The notes: generated from the sequence alone by a model not told the origin. A DNA stretch of 64,000 bases from Tetraselmis striata (GCA_006384855.1 VCJN01000435.1:1-64000); one strand, 5' to 3'; positions 1-11,804 are shown, numbered from the stretch's first letter. Made by a program: numbers and translations.

Positions 1-1360
1 GGGGGGGGGGGGGGGATGAAGATATAGCCAGTGATATTACTTGCTTACAGCCTCGCCCGTCTAAGCAATTACAACCGAGTGTACGCGGATTATTCATGTA
101 AATGATGCACCTAGCAGCGCAAGGCGGGGCGCAGCAACGGCACAGCTACAGTGAGTGCGCGCGTGTACAAGGCATACCAGTGATGCAAACGATATGCCCA
201 CCAGCAGGGGGAGGCACATTTGAATCGCCACTCTACGTAGGAATAGCGTATACATGTATGATGGCTACTCATAACTAGTAGAAAGTAAACACCCCTATGT
301 ATCGCACGAAGACATGCAGATGTGAACAACATGTTAAAAACACTTTGCAGAGAAGGCGCCACCTATCAATACTCTTGCGCAGCGCGGTGATGCCCTCTAA
401 TCACCTTACAGCTCCGCGCAAGGTTTCCTCTTTCCCTCTCTGCCCTCTTCTTGCAACCAAATATATCGCCTAAGGCAACGATTGCAAGTGAGCTGATAGA
501 GAGTTGTTGCCGGCCATGCTTGGCAGGCATCCAGCATTCCGCAAACCCATGTACTTCGCCATTCCAGCGTGCATGATGGTGTGCGCAGTCTCTGCTCATT
601 TGACAAGGCCCCACAGGGATGCAGCAGGTGAAGGTGGGACAGTGACGTGACTACATTAAGACCGGGTGACACGTAGTTAATTTTTGTGGACTGGACAGTC
701 ATTGCCTCCAATAGACACGCCGCTCATATCCCTTGCTGCTTGACAAGGACGTCGAATAAGTCTATAAGTGTGGCGAATGCCTGTTGCAGCGGTGTACCCA
801 ACCATATAGTGACCCTATCCACCCCTCTATGTAGGACTGTGCTGCCGCTGACATGTTGTATGTCGCTGCTACTTGCTGCTATTGTTGTGGCTGCTTTATA
901 CTGTGCGCAATCGTTATGCAGCTCAACTGTGCGCCTAAGTGCAAGCAGCGCCTTGGCGGATGTCACCAGTGGTTCACGCCGTCAAGACTTTTCACGCTCT
1001 GCGTAACGTGATACCTGCTCATCAATGCCCCCACCCCCACAGGTGTCGATAGCTCCAAGCCATGCAGCCTGTCAACTACCCGGCGTCGCATTCAGTGGGA
1101 CCAAATCCAATAGGGAAACATCATGACAAGAAATGGCATTAAGTGAATACATGTCGAAAGCCTGACGGCTAGTCGCCCTCTCAAAGCGTCAGACTCTTGC
1201 AACGCAGGCTGGATCTAAAAGGAGGCTGAATATGGCAGCCATATGGCGGCTAATATGGGACCGCCGACAGAGTGTTCAACAAGGCAGATATATCATGGCG
1301 GCATCGGCATTGTCCTCTGCGACTGCGCACTCTGCGGCTGCGACTGCGCATAGGCCAGCC
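1..1360. other. no gene recognised, left edge
   Basis: The window opens with a 15-base G run. The rest, up to the stop codon of the M13 peptidase gene, has only short overlapping open frames with no domain-like content or splice structure. Part of it should be the 3' untranslated region of the peptidase gene. I see no repeat shared with the rest of the window. Confidence 0.5.
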
Positions 1361-4300
1361 TTATCTCCTGCGCCAGACTGTTGTCTCTGTTTGCTTCGAG
1401 TAGGTTCCGCCTCTGGGACAGCGGTAAGCGGCTGCAAATTCGGGGAAGTTTCCCAGCGTCTCCAGGACGCGATAGGGGGATGGCGGGTGGCTATTCCGGC
1501 GGATGCGGAGCAGCTCATTTTGGTCCGTGTACTCGGCGCACCACGTCCGGGCATATGCGACAAAGAACAGCTCATCGGCGGTCTGCCCGTACCGCGCTGC
1601 CGCCTCCGCATCTGCGGCCGACTTGACCTCCTGAAAGGCGTCCCAGGAGGCCCGAATTCCGCCGTTGTCGGCGATGTTTTCGCCCAGTGTCTGCTGCCCA
1701 TGGAGGTGCGTAGACTCGCCAGCCAGGTCCACGGCAACGCTATCGTATAGTTTGATCATCTCCTCGGCGCGGTGGTGAAACTCCTCGGCAGTGTCGCTGC
1801 CCATCCACGGTCGGAGCTGGCCCGTGGCATCGTACTTGGAACCAAGATCATCAAAGCCGTGGCTGAGCTCGTGCCCGATGATAAAACCGATTCCCCCATA
1901 GTTGAAAACAGGCGGCAGGCGGGCGTCAAAGAAGGGCTCCTGGAGCATGCCGGCGCTCACGGCAAGGGAGTATCCACCCTTGCGGGAGTAGTCACAATAC
2001 GCATTGGCGTCCCCCACCCAAGTGTTGAACACCCTGTGGGCGCCAATCCTTGCCGCACCGGCGCTTGCAAACGAGGCTTGCTGGCAGTCAATCAAATTGT
2101 GAAGAAGATGCTGCCAAGGGGCGGGTACGCAGCTTCGAGAGAGTCCACTTCCAGCGCAGTGTTGTTCTTGATGACATCATCATAGGCAATGACCTGTGAG
2201 TGTTGCGGGGAGTGAGGTGGACTCAGTTCTTGTGGGGCAGAACGGCGCAGATAACAAACACGCCGGTGCAGGCAATGAGCAGAGCCGACTCATGTTTCAA
2301 CGTACCGAAATGGAGTTGTTCACACGCGCCACAGCAGCGTCTGACGTCTCCTTGTCAAACCAGGTATAGCTGGATAGCCGCCTTCGACCGTGGGGACATG
2401 GCATCAGCGCCACGTCTAATTGGTAAATAATACATGTCTATTTGATTGCTTACACCGCAACCTCCTGTATGCATTTATACCAAAGGTTGCAATGTTGGTA
2501 ATAATAGAACTATACTTATGACTATATTATCTTATTATGAGATATGACATGTCATATTATATTCCTATATAGTACATAATCTATTATTTCATAATATAAT
2601 ATTTACATGACACTATAATGTGTTATTTGATATCATATTCTGTGATATTATATAATATATCATCTATGTCATATGGCACTACAATATATCATATTATAAT
2701 CCAGAGATCCACCAAACGCCAACGCCCTGTGGAGTGCACTGACACTTGCAGTACCACATATCAAATTTGCATATGTCAGCAGCTTCACTGTGGGTGATTC
2801 AGCATGGTGGAAGCCTCACCTAGCCCACGCTCGCTTTATGTTATCCATGAGCACAGCCACTGCCTCGCGCGTGGCATCGCTGAATGTGGTGTCAATGAAC
2901 AGCCGGTCCGCCACGCTGATGAAAAGTTCGGACACCAACGTAGCACACGTGAGATGTCGGTCGCCATCGCCCTCCCATTTTGTCCCGACGATCCTGGAAC
3001 CAACGTCCGGTGGTCAGCAAGCAGCTGTCAGGGAAAGAGGGGGCATGCAAAGTCCGAGTCATTCGACAGCGATCCAATACAGCACTCACTTCATGTACTC
3101 TCTCACAGCGGTCCGAATGAGCTCCGGCATAGCGGCGCCATAGGTCATCATGGCTCCAACTGTCAGGTGATCTGCCACAGTTTGGTTGCTGTACCCTGCA
3201 AGCACCTATGCAAGCACAAAGTTGTGTCAACGAAACACCACAGGTACCACGCGGCGTCATCAATCTTCGCTGCGTTGCACAGCGCGTGGTGTCTTGAGCG
3301 GTTGCAGAGGGCGCAACGTCTCTGCCCAACTATCACAAGGCAATTTGGCAGGCTATGGCCCTACCGTTGGAAGCTGGCTGAAAAAGGATAAGTCCTGAAC
3401 GGTGATGTCCGCTGCGGGGTGGGAGGGCACCAGCTCATCTGGGTTTATCAGGAAGCCGGTCATTGCATGAACCGCATCCGTGGCCATCTGCTGGGACTGG
3501 CATGGCAGCAGAGCGTTAGTTGGAAAGTTTGCCGTTATCATCACAACCTCACTTCTGCACAGGCGTGCAGGCATGCATACACGATGTTTCCCGTGCCGTG
3601 CTGTCAGAGATCACACCGCTTACCCATGTGCCATGGACTTGTAGCTTCCGTTGGGTGTCTGCGTTCAATCTGATGCCCCAGAGGCTTCGCTCCAGTGCAG
3701 TCACTTTTTGGCTCGCCGCTCTGACCTCATCCATTGCGCGGTCCGGATGAACAAAATGGATAATCGTGGTCGCCAGTGACGTTAGCGCATCTGTGCATTC
3801 GGTTTCATTGGCAAGCATCTCGTCTGGCATAAGCCATGGAGTCATGTTGTTATTGTTCTTTGCCCGTCCTTGTGATATGTGTCTGGTGTCAGCAGCTAAC
3901 AGCGGTCCGACCCCCATGGAGAGCAGTTGACCAAGACTAACGGAAAATGTCTGCCTTCCAGATCTCCAAGCATCAATGGGCTCCAGCAGTGGCCTCGCAG
4001 CAGCCGGCAATGTCTGTGCATCGATGGCCTGCAGGTCCATACAGCTCGAGTGGAAACGGCGAGCATTGATCACCACATTGAGCGCCTCGACCTCGGGTGG
4101 CGGTCGGCGCAACGCCTCATCCAGCGACTCGGTATTGCGTTTGCTCAACTCACTGAAGACCGTGCGGAACTGCTCGTGCGTCGCCTCAGTGTCGTGCTTG
4201 TCGATCCAGCGTCGGCACGTGTATTGGTAAAAGTCATCGCAGGGGGCGTATCCAGTGTCGAGGCCCAGGTCTGGATATCCGTAGGGCAGTGATGTCGGCG

Positions 4301-4451
4301 CCCGCTTGCGTACGCCCGGCGTAAGGCTATCTGTCCGCTGCGCTCCTATCTTCCGATGCGACTCGAGCCCGGTCGCGTGGCTGGCTGCCAAGGCGAATAT
4401 TATACAGATGAGGCCGAGCAGAAGCAGCGGGAAACGTGGTTTCGGAGTCAT
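1361..4451 (-). CDS. M13 family zinc metallopeptidase (neprilysin/ECE-like), multi-exon
   Basis: This is a type II membrane zinc endopeptidase of family M13. The first exon (4451-3624) starts with MTPKPRF, then a hydrophobic signal anchor (LLLLGLICIIFALAA), then the family's cysteine-bearing CDDFYQYTC stretch. Likely further exons are 3547-3365, one ending at 3090 (MPELIRTAVREYM), 2915-2820 (FIDTTFSDATREAV), 2369-2306 (TWFDKETSDAAV), 2193 to about 2100, and a last exon to 1361. The last exon holds the zinc site HELSHGFDD after FNYGGIGFIIG, then LGENIADNGG with the third zinc ligand Glu, and a C-terminal TVW resembling the family's C-x-VW end. Three residues (RRR) follow it, which is unusual. 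The join near 2092-2120 is unclear: the upstream frame meets a TGA and the zinc-site frame is offset by one base, so an unrecognised splice or an indel lies there. Family assignment is secure; exon ends in the middle are approximate. Confidence 0.85.
2490..2702. repeat. AT-rich island inside the M13 gene
   Basis: About 210 bases are almost wholly A and T, in a GC-rich window. They are built from imperfect repeats and inverted repeats of ATATGACATGTCATAT-like words. The stretch lies between peptidase exons 2915-2820 and 2369-2306, so it is intronic in this model. It has no coding capacity. Confidence 0.7.
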
Positions 4452-4731
4452 TACGATGTCGGAAGCAGCCTGACGAGCGCCCCAGCACCTGGGGTTGTTG
4501 AAGCAGCGGCGGACCCCCACTAGGCTATCACACGGCTGCAGGTCACCCTGTGCCCAAGTAAAGAACGCCCTGCGTACCGCGTGTGCCGCCGCAAGTCGAC
4601 CGGGGGCTGCCGGCGCCGTTTCTCAAGCGGTCGAGTCCTGTTTCGTCGACCGGTGCAGCGGCGAGAGGAATAGCGATCCTGGGAAAGCAAGCTTGGGGAC
4701 GGTGTCGGACTGTTTGCTCTCCCTCAGAGGT

Positions 4732-4752
4732 GGGGGGGGGGGGGGGGGGGGG
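4732..4752. repeat. poly(G) tract upstream of the M13 gene
   Basis: An uninterrupted run of 21 G on the plus strand, about 280 bases upstream of the peptidase start. It reads as poly(C) in the sense of that gene. Between it and the next gene at 5281 there is also a run of 26 C at 5079-5104. I recognise no promoter element in this interval. Confidence 0.8.
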
Positions 4753-5280
4753 TGAGGGCACCAGCCTTCGTGCTGTCGCTGCGTCGACGGGTAGCTTGGC
4801 TAGCGTGCTTGGTCTCAAGTGGCATCTCGGGAGGAACGAGCCTGCCGCCGGAACTATGTTCCGGGTCAAACCCTGACAGATGGCAGGGTACTGGTCTGGT
4901 AGGTGAAACGGTACCTGTAGTTATTATGGCATCACGGCGCGCGCCGACACATTCTCGACAAGGTGCGACCGCCCGGGTGCGATAACAAAAAAATTACCTA
5001 CAGCCCTGATGGTACGGGTACCATACGGCTGCTGCTCCCGCCAGGAGGCTGCTCCACCACTCAGAAGACCCCCCAATACCCCCCCCCCCCCCCCCCCCCC
5101 CCCCAACCAACACCCGCCTTACGAGTAGTGACATTAACGCATACCCCGCCGCTCGACAAGGCCCTCCTTTCGCCCCGCTGTCGTTCCATTAGTGCTACTC
5201 CCACGGCGTTTCGATTGACAGCCTTCGGCGACGTGGGCGGAACGAGGTACTGTGCGCCAGACCCGCCGATGCCATCAGCG

Positions 5281-6329
5281 ATGCACAAACAAGCCGCGGG
5301 GCGCGCGGTCGGTGCGATGGCGGCCGTACCCGGCCGCAGCGCGCTCCGTGCTGTTCGTAGCGGTGCCGCTGTGCGCCCGCGCGCCACAGCCCTCCGTTGG
5401 CCAGGTGCGCAGCCCCGGCCTCGCGCTGCCCCAACCAGCCGCCCTCACTCCGAAAGACAGGTGGTTGCCAGGGCTACACTCGCTCATCTAGACAGCCGTT
5501 GCTCAACACGTGACGGTTGCCCTGTGGTTTATGCGATCCATAAAATATATGTGAACCGATATTATCGCATTCGTTTACATCGAAATCGATTTTGCTCCGA
5601 TATCTGATAAACATTACATAGAAGGCATGCCCTAAGATAGACATGGGTCCTTATTTATGAGCATTTTTGCTCTTAGGTCCAGGCTTTTCTGTGCTACCTG
5701 CTCTGATGCAGCCCATGTCCTTTGCGCCCTCCCTTCCTGCCAGCTGCCTATCAAAACGGATAAACCCATAGACAGGCCACATCTCCTTACCCTTTTAGCG
5801 AAGCGCTTACGTCATGCCGTTTGCATGTGGTCAAGCTTCTCTACTTAAGGCGTTACGTCCTCAAAGGGGGGGGGGGGGGGGGGGGGGGGGTATTTACTGC
5901 AGATTGAGCTGCGCCTTGTCTGCACAGCGCCCTGCGGAATTGTGGGCATAGCAAATCCTCACGCTGTCCTCCCCGCTTGCCTCTGCAGGCACAGCGCGCC
6001 GTGTGGGCGGCTCGGAATGCTCCGGAGGTGCCGGGTCGCGCTCCTCATTCGCTGCCGCACCCCAGCACCCCGGCGTGGAGGCTGCCAGGGCGGATGGCAT
6101 GGCCGGCAGCCAGCAGGCGCTCCAGCGGCAGATGGCCGGCATGCTGACCCCGCTGGCGTCGCTGCTGCTGGCACCGCTGCCATCCGGCGCCACTCTGTTG
6201 GATACCACAGACGGCGACTTTGTGGGGCTGGACATCTTTGTGGCGATGAACATCGCACTGCTGCTGTTCCTGGTCGCCCTGCCCAGCCTGCTCGGCACCG
6301 AGTTCTTCAAGGGCGACGGCAAAAAGTAG
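5281..6329 (+). CDS. small plastid-type one-helix membrane protein, two exons
   Basis: The proposed exon 1 is 5281-5404, or 5317-5404 if the second Met (MAAVPGRSALRAV) is used. It is rich in Ala, Arg and Ser and poor in acids, like a chloroplast transit peptide. A GTGCGC donor at 5405 and an acceptor at 5989 (ctctgcag) join in phase 1. Exon 2 (5989-6329) ends in one strongly hydrophobic helix (FVAMNIALLLFLVALPSLLG) followed by TEFFKGDGKK and a stop. The C-terminal half looks like a low-mass thylakoid subunit, but I could not match it to any Psb, Psa, Pet or Ndh subunit I know, so no function is given. The intron carries a run of 25 G (5866-5890). The phase match and the transit-like leader support one gene; the start is uncertain. 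Confidence 0.55.
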
Positions 6330-7466
6330 TTGCGTTTTAAATGTCAACACCGCCGCTCGTTGGACTCGTTGGACCCATCGCAGCATGGCATGGCACGTAA
6401 TGACATGGCATGTCATGCAGGGCAGAAGGCTTAACAGCCGCTCTGGTCATCGCTGGCGGAGGATCATCGCCCCCATAGCATGGCAGTCATGCATTGGCTG
6501 AGCCAAGGGCTGACAACAAGCCATCCGCTGGGATGGGAAGGCGGCATTGGGTGGCGCATGCAATCATGGAGGAGTGATGCCTGGTATTATGATTTCCTGT
6601 GCACCTATTGCCCTCCCCCCCCCCCCCCCCCCCCCCCCTTCTCCTGGAGCCCCAGCCCCCAACTCCATTCTGTGGTTGCTCCTTGTGGACCTTGATGTAT
6701 GGCCCAGATCAAAAACGCTTCAGTCTGAGCATGGCGTAGCAGTTGGCGTGCGGAACGGGGTAAATGACACGGCAGTACCCCATGCCATCGGTCACCCTCA
6801 TGCCGCAGATTTGTCAGGCAAGTTGCAGAGATCGATCACCCCTCCACCATCAAGCAGGAGGCGGGGGGGGGGAGGGGGGGGCACCGCCTCACACTCATCC
6901 ACCCCGCCTGGCGGCTTGGAGGCCTTTTCTAGATTGGATGTAGAAAGGCATCCAAATTCGCCGGTTGGATGCCTTTTCTTATTAGTGCATATATCTTGTC
7001 GGGTCTGTTCTGCGCTCTTGTTTGCAGAAGATAGTCCTCACCAAAATATAGAAATTCACACAATAAAAACAAATTGTTCTATGTCATCATAAATAGATAA
7101 GTCATTTTGACGATTTTATCACATTTGCTCTGGGCAAAATTTTAGAACTACTGTTATTAAGGATTAGTTAGCGACTAATCAGCTAGCGACTTTTGCAGCT
7201 AGCTCATGTAACTATATACTATTAGGTATCGACTTGTCGGTTTACGGAGTGATTTAACGAGCAGGAGATCCGCGCCCACCTTTTCTCTTCCCGAGCCCCC
7301 GCCAGTCCTGGACGGCAACAGATTGATCCACATCGTCGCGAGGTGTCATCACGGTGATGATGGTTCAGCGCGGGGGGAAAACTTCTGCGCACATCTCGTT
7401 TTCGCGCCCCCTGCTGTCGTCCCGTCTGCCCAGGATTGCCAGTCAACACTCTGTGTTACGGGGAGC
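6330..7466. other. intergenic, no gene recognised
   Basis: This gap between the one-helix protein and the PDZ gene holds a 23-24 base C run (6615-6638), a shorter G-rich stretch near 6867-6881, and a strong hairpin at 6946-6982. No reading frame looks like a gene. The AT-richer part at 7000-7230 should contain the PDZ promoter, but no clear TATA box stands out. Confidence 0.5.
6946..6982. repeat. perfect-stem hairpin followed by T-rich sequence
   Basis: AGGCATCCAA and TTGGATGCCT form the core of a 12-14 base-pair stem around a 9-base loop (ATTCGCCGG), and TTTTCTTATT follows. It lies 620 bases past the stop codon of the one-helix protein gene. It may be a folded non-coding element or a short foldback repeat; nothing shows which. 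Confidence 0.5.
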
Positions 7467-8676
7467 ATGAACCTTCCCGCGGCCGCGGCCGCTCTCGCGC
7501 GCTGGGCTGGGCCCGGTGTGCGACTCGGTGGGGCAACTGGGCAGCGTCCCGTTGGACCGATTTCACCCGCCCACCGCCGCACGCGACCAGGTGCTGCATT
7601 CCGTCGAGGTCGGCGCCGCAGAGGCAGGCTTTCCTGCGCTTCCACTGAGGGCGGCAGCAGAGGCGACACGCGGAGCATACAGGTGCGGCTATTTCCGAGG
7701 CTCCCTATGAGCACCGCCACATGGACTGCCAGCTATTGCCGCTACACTCGACCTCGGACGCTGCATCGCCACACGAGTCGACGTTCAGTCCTTACGTCCT
7801 GCCTGGGGGCAGGATTCCGAGGCTCCTGCGTACATGGGTTTCATAGTGAAGCTTGTAGCGCCAGACCCGGCGAAGGTGCCCCGTTCGACTATGTGAATGA
7901 CAGCAGCGCGGGCCTGGCCACCGGCCTGTCCGGCAGGTCGAGCTGGACGACGGGGAGTGGGTGGACCTCACGCTGGGCTGTGCGACGAACCAGCGGCTGG
8001 TGGAGACCAGGGTGGAGCTGCCCCTGGGCCTGGTGATGGAGGAGCAGGATGGGTCCGGGATCGTGGTGTGTGAGATTGCGCCTGGCAGCAACGCCGGGGC
8101 TGCCTCGCCGAAGGTGCGCCCTGGCCTGATCGCCACAGCCGGGCAGAGAGAGGGATGGCGGTCTGTAACCATTTCGGCGTCGTCTGCCATCAAGCACTAG
8201 GGGCAAGCGTCCACTTGACGCACCAGGCGGCGAGTGGTATGGGTATATGACCACCTCAAAGGCCTCGTTGTCATGCGGCAGGTGAAGGAGGGCGACAGGC
8301 TGCTGGCTGTCAGCGCTGTCATCAAGACCATGGTCTACCCCGCAGCCAATGTGATGCTGGGAGGTGCGGCGCCCCGTGGCTCTGCCTGCCTGCCCGCCTG
8401 CCTATCTGAAACTAGGAAGCCTCACTCAATGGGGTTGGTAACGCGCTGGCCACTGCAGGGATCGGCCGGCCCTCCCTCAAGCGCGTCATGCTGCAGACCG
8501 ACAAGTTGCCCTTCGCCGGCTGCATGGACGCCATCCGCTCCAACTCGGAGTTCGACAACGTGGCGACGCTGGTGCTGCAGAGGGACCTGGCGGACAGAGC
8601 GAGCGTGGCCCCGCAGGAACAGCCGCAGGCAGAGGCGCCGGCCCCGCCTGTGTTTGACCCACGCATCTTCGAGTGA
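7467..8676 (+). CDS. plastid PDZ-domain protein, MET1-like
   Basis: Four exons join in matching phase: 7467-7682, 7937-8113, 8282-8363 and 8459-8676, giving about 230 residues. Exon 1 (MNLPAAAAALARWAG...) is rich in Arg, Ala and Gly, like a chloroplast transit peptide. Exons 2 and 3 form one PDZ domain: VELPLGLVMEE is the peptide-binding strand region, then EIAPGSNA, then EGDRLLAVS. The last exon (VMLQTDKLPFAG, SNSEFDNVATLVLQR) completes the domain and ends DPRIFE. The order and wording resemble the PDZ part of plant MET1/ZKT, a thylakoid assembly factor for photosystem II. The TPR repeats that follow in plants are absent here, so the protein is a PDZ-only relative. Role in photosystem assembly is inferred from that resemblance alone. 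Confidence 0.75.
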
Positions 8677-9352
8677 CCTCCGGCTATCTATGCCATCCTG
8701 TCAGGAGAGAGAGCCCCACCTGCCGCGCAGTGTGGAGCCGGCGAGGACGCGCCCCGAGTCAGCCAGCCCCGCCCAGGGCTGTGCCGGAGTCGCACTGGGG
8801 ACTGTCGGGATTCTGCATCTGATGCAGTTTGGCCAGATCTGCACTGCATCCGGATGTCAGCAGATATTTGTACTGGAAGTCCGAGGATTTGGTTGGGGCC
8901 ACGGCTCGGCAACAAAGCACTCAATGTCGGAATTAAAATTTACCATTTCTTGCACCGTTGTTATTCCTGCCAGTCTTCCAACTTCACAGGCCACCTGTCT
9001 TACGGCCCGGCCGACATGAACCCGCATAGGGTCTGCTGCCCCCCCCCCCCCCCCCCCCGGTAGGCGGCCATGCACGCAGCATGTGGTCCTCTGAAGGCCA
9101 AGCCCACTCACTAGTATAGCCGGAATCCATAATGCTCAACGTAGGATGTGCTGGAGTTGCGAGTTGAGGACTCTCCGACAAACGGAACAGGCGCAGGGTT
9201 CACTCCTGAAATGTCAGGACGCAGGCCCGGAAATCACATGTTTGTAGAGTCCGAGTTCGCCCCGCCGACGTCAGTACTTGGAAGGGCATTGCGGGCCCAA
9301 CTCGCAGCAATTAAGGCCGCGTCACAGCAACTTGGCCGCAGGTGTCTGCCAG
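8677..9352. other. intergenic between convergent PDZ and APH-1 genes
   Basis: The two flanking genes end towards each other, so this stretch should hold both 3' untranslated regions. It has an 18-base C run at 9041-9058. I see no further gene. Confidence 0.5.
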
Positions 9353-9709
9353 CTACTCATCGCCTGCCGCCAGCGGCTGCGTCACGGCGTCCCCCGCGCT
9401 GCTGCCCCCCTCCGGCAATGTCAGCGGCGTGTCGTGCTTGGCGCCGCGCCAGACGATGCGCGCGGCCATGGCGGCGGGGACCACGGCGAGGGCCAGGTTG
9501 GTGGGGATGACCCACAGGCAGCCGTCCATGCGGAAGTTGCCCAGCGTCTGCGCACGCAAGCCGATCCGTTTGAGCTCACGGGCAGCAGCAGCATCCATGA
9601 CGAGGCTAGCCGCAAGTAGCCCATATGAGGCCACGACCAGGAATTCACTCGGAGAGGAATACGGCTACTCTTGACCCCCCTCCTCCCCCCCCCCCCCCCC
9701 ACCACCACC

Positions 9710-9752
<43 letters not shown>

Positions 9753-11804
9753 AAACATGCGCGCGAGATACAGCTCAACAGCCGCCATATGTACACCCGT
9801 AGCCCTGCACACTGTGGCAGTTGTCACAGGCCCCCCCGCCAAGTACCGTGCTGCTCACCTCCCTTACCACACTCGTTGTTATACCAGTTTGGCGCCTCAG
9901 CTCGGCTGGCGCTTGCTTAATGTTGCAAGATGTACGGCTGTAACCGGTGCCGCGCGCTCCAGTGGTACCCGTCTACCGTACGACGGGCAACCCGTACATG
10001 CCCGCCCCTGGTAGAGGTAGGTGCAACCCCCACATCAGAGCGTGCCGAGCGCGCCGCGCACACCCGCCCAGGGCTCATGACAGTTGCCGCAGCAGCAGTG
10101 GCCATCACCAAATGGGCCGACGCCCAAATAACGCGTAGGGCGGACCTTTCGTGGTCAGTGCCGGGTATTTTGATGGCAGTGTTTTCGACAGTGATTCAAC
10201 AGTGTCGGAAATTTCGTCACTGGCCTTTAATTAGTCTTGCAGAATGCTTCGGCAATTTACTTGTTGACTAGAACGGAGCGTCGCCTACCCAGGGCTTTCC
10301 GTAACTGGATCGCTGCCTAAACGGCCGTCGAAGAGACGCTGCAGTTCCGTCCCCGGGGGCGAGAAAAGAATGATGGCCATCACCGCTAGCATTCGGGGCA
10401 GCCACGCCCCGCCCGCTGCGGATAAAGAGGGGGGGGGGAGGGGGGGGGGGGGGATTGTTTACCCATTTATTTGGGAGGGAGGGGAGGGGAGGGGAGGGGG
10501 TAGTCGCTGGGCCACGCACCAGCAGCGCCGCGGTCATGTGCAGCGCAGGGGCCATCCCCGCGAGCAGCGGCTGCCTGGTGGTCAGCCCCTCAAAGGCCAC
10601 CACCATGCTGAAGCTGTGCAGCAGCAGGAAGGCCAGCGAGTTGAGCGCCGTCGCCACGAAAAAGGAGACGCTGGGACACGTGGGCAGGTAGTAGGTGCCG
10701 TCGCCTGCGGCCAGCTGCAGGAAGCTGCGCGAGGAAGGGAAAGTCGCCAAAGGGGGGGGTCAGTAGCCAGCTGCCAGTAGGGGCCCCGGGGGCTGTGTGC
10801 AGGCGGGATGCCCAGTGGATGGGGGGGACGGCTGGCTGACGGGCTGCCCGGGGTGCACCTAACGAAGAAGAAGATGGAGTGCGCGAAGCCGTGCCCCATG
10901 CCGTGCCCCAGAGCCAGCTCACGCTGGTCGGTGCGCGTGAGGGGCGGCAGCCCCATCGACGCGGCCAGCTGCTGCAGCGCGACGGTCATCTTCCTGGCAG
11001 GCAGCCAGGAGTTGGGGAGCTCTCAGCCCCCCCCTCCCCCCCCCCTCATCGCTTCCCCTCCTTGCACCCAAAGCGCAATGCTTGTGAACGCGGGGCCGTG
11101 GGCGGCCTCACTTGTGCGTCCAATGCAAGCCAAGTCGGAAGCCCTCCTGCGACGCCACGCCGACGACGAGCAGCGCGGCGTACGGCCCCGCCGTAGCTGG
11201 CAGCGGCACAAACGCTGCGCCAGCGGAGAAGGAGGAGGAAGCCGGGGAAGAGAGGGGGGGGGAGGGATCAGCCCGTCAGCATGAGCACAAACATGCGCAG
11301 CCGCCAGGCCCAAGATCAGCGCAGGCAAATAGGTACGCCCGCCAGGTGAGCGGGGTCAGGGGAGGGCAACCCCCCCCCCCCCCCCCCACCCAACCGGGCG
11401 CGGAGCGCTCACCGCGGAAGATGCAGGCGAAAACGAAGAGCGTGCACAGCCAGAAGAACGCGCTGCGGGAGGTCCAGAGTCCATTGTCAGGCGGTCACAG
11501 TCCACCGCAGTCTGTTAGGTGTTGGCCAGCTGTGTCTACTGATCGTAGGTTTACCAATCTAGCATCCATGTCTCCACCCCCCCCCCCCCCCCGGGGACCC
11601 CACCACCACTTTCGTAGTTGGGGTAACAGACTAGCCTGGAGTCGCAGCATCGCATGAGAGGAGGAGGGGGGGGGGGGGGGGGGGGGGGGACCTGGCCAGG
11701 CTCAGCAGCACCAGCAGTGGCTTGCGCGCCACGTAGAAGCCGTACACCGCGGCCCCCGGCCCCACGCCCAGCAAGAGCGAGCCGAACCAGTAGGCGAACG
11801 CCAT
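9353..11804 (-). CDS. APH1: APH-1, gamma-secretase subunit
   Basis: APH-1 is the seven-helix scaffold of gamma-secretase, which cuts membrane proteins within the bilayer together with presenilin, nicastrin and PEN-2. Six exons join with consistent phase: 11804-11692, 11462-11413, 11214-11112, 10993-10859, 10724-10520 and 9547-9353. They give 266 residues, close to the 265 of human APH-1A. Matches follow the family in order: AFAYWFGSLLLGVGPG at the N-terminus, SAFFWLCTLFVFACIF for helix 2, SQEGFRLGLHW for helix 3, LGHGMGHGFAHSIFFF for the glycine-rich helix 4, and GDGTYYLPTCPSVSFF with LLLHSF for helix 5. Helix 6 has ALHMTAALL. The two conserved histidines of helices 5 and 6 are therefore present. 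Helix 7 is IPTNLALAVVPAAMAARI. Intron 1 begins GTCC and runs straight into poly(C). Intron 5 (10519-9548) holds a LINE tail and a CA repeat. Confidence 0.9.
9711..9750. repeat. (CA)n microsatellite
   Basis: Twenty AC units without interruption, preceded by a C run and CCA triplets. It lies in APH-1 intron 5. Confidence 0.95.
10104..10375 (+). mobile_element. 5'-truncated LINE tail in APH-1 intron 5
   Basis: From AAATGGGCCGACGCCC onward this matches, with scattered changes, the last codons and 3' untranslated region of the LINE at 25092-27779. It ends at the same CCCCGGGGGCGA point followed by an A-rich tail. Only about 240 bases remain, the usual outcome of incomplete target-primed reverse transcription. 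It lies antisense to APH-1 and does not touch its exons. Confidence 0.85.
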
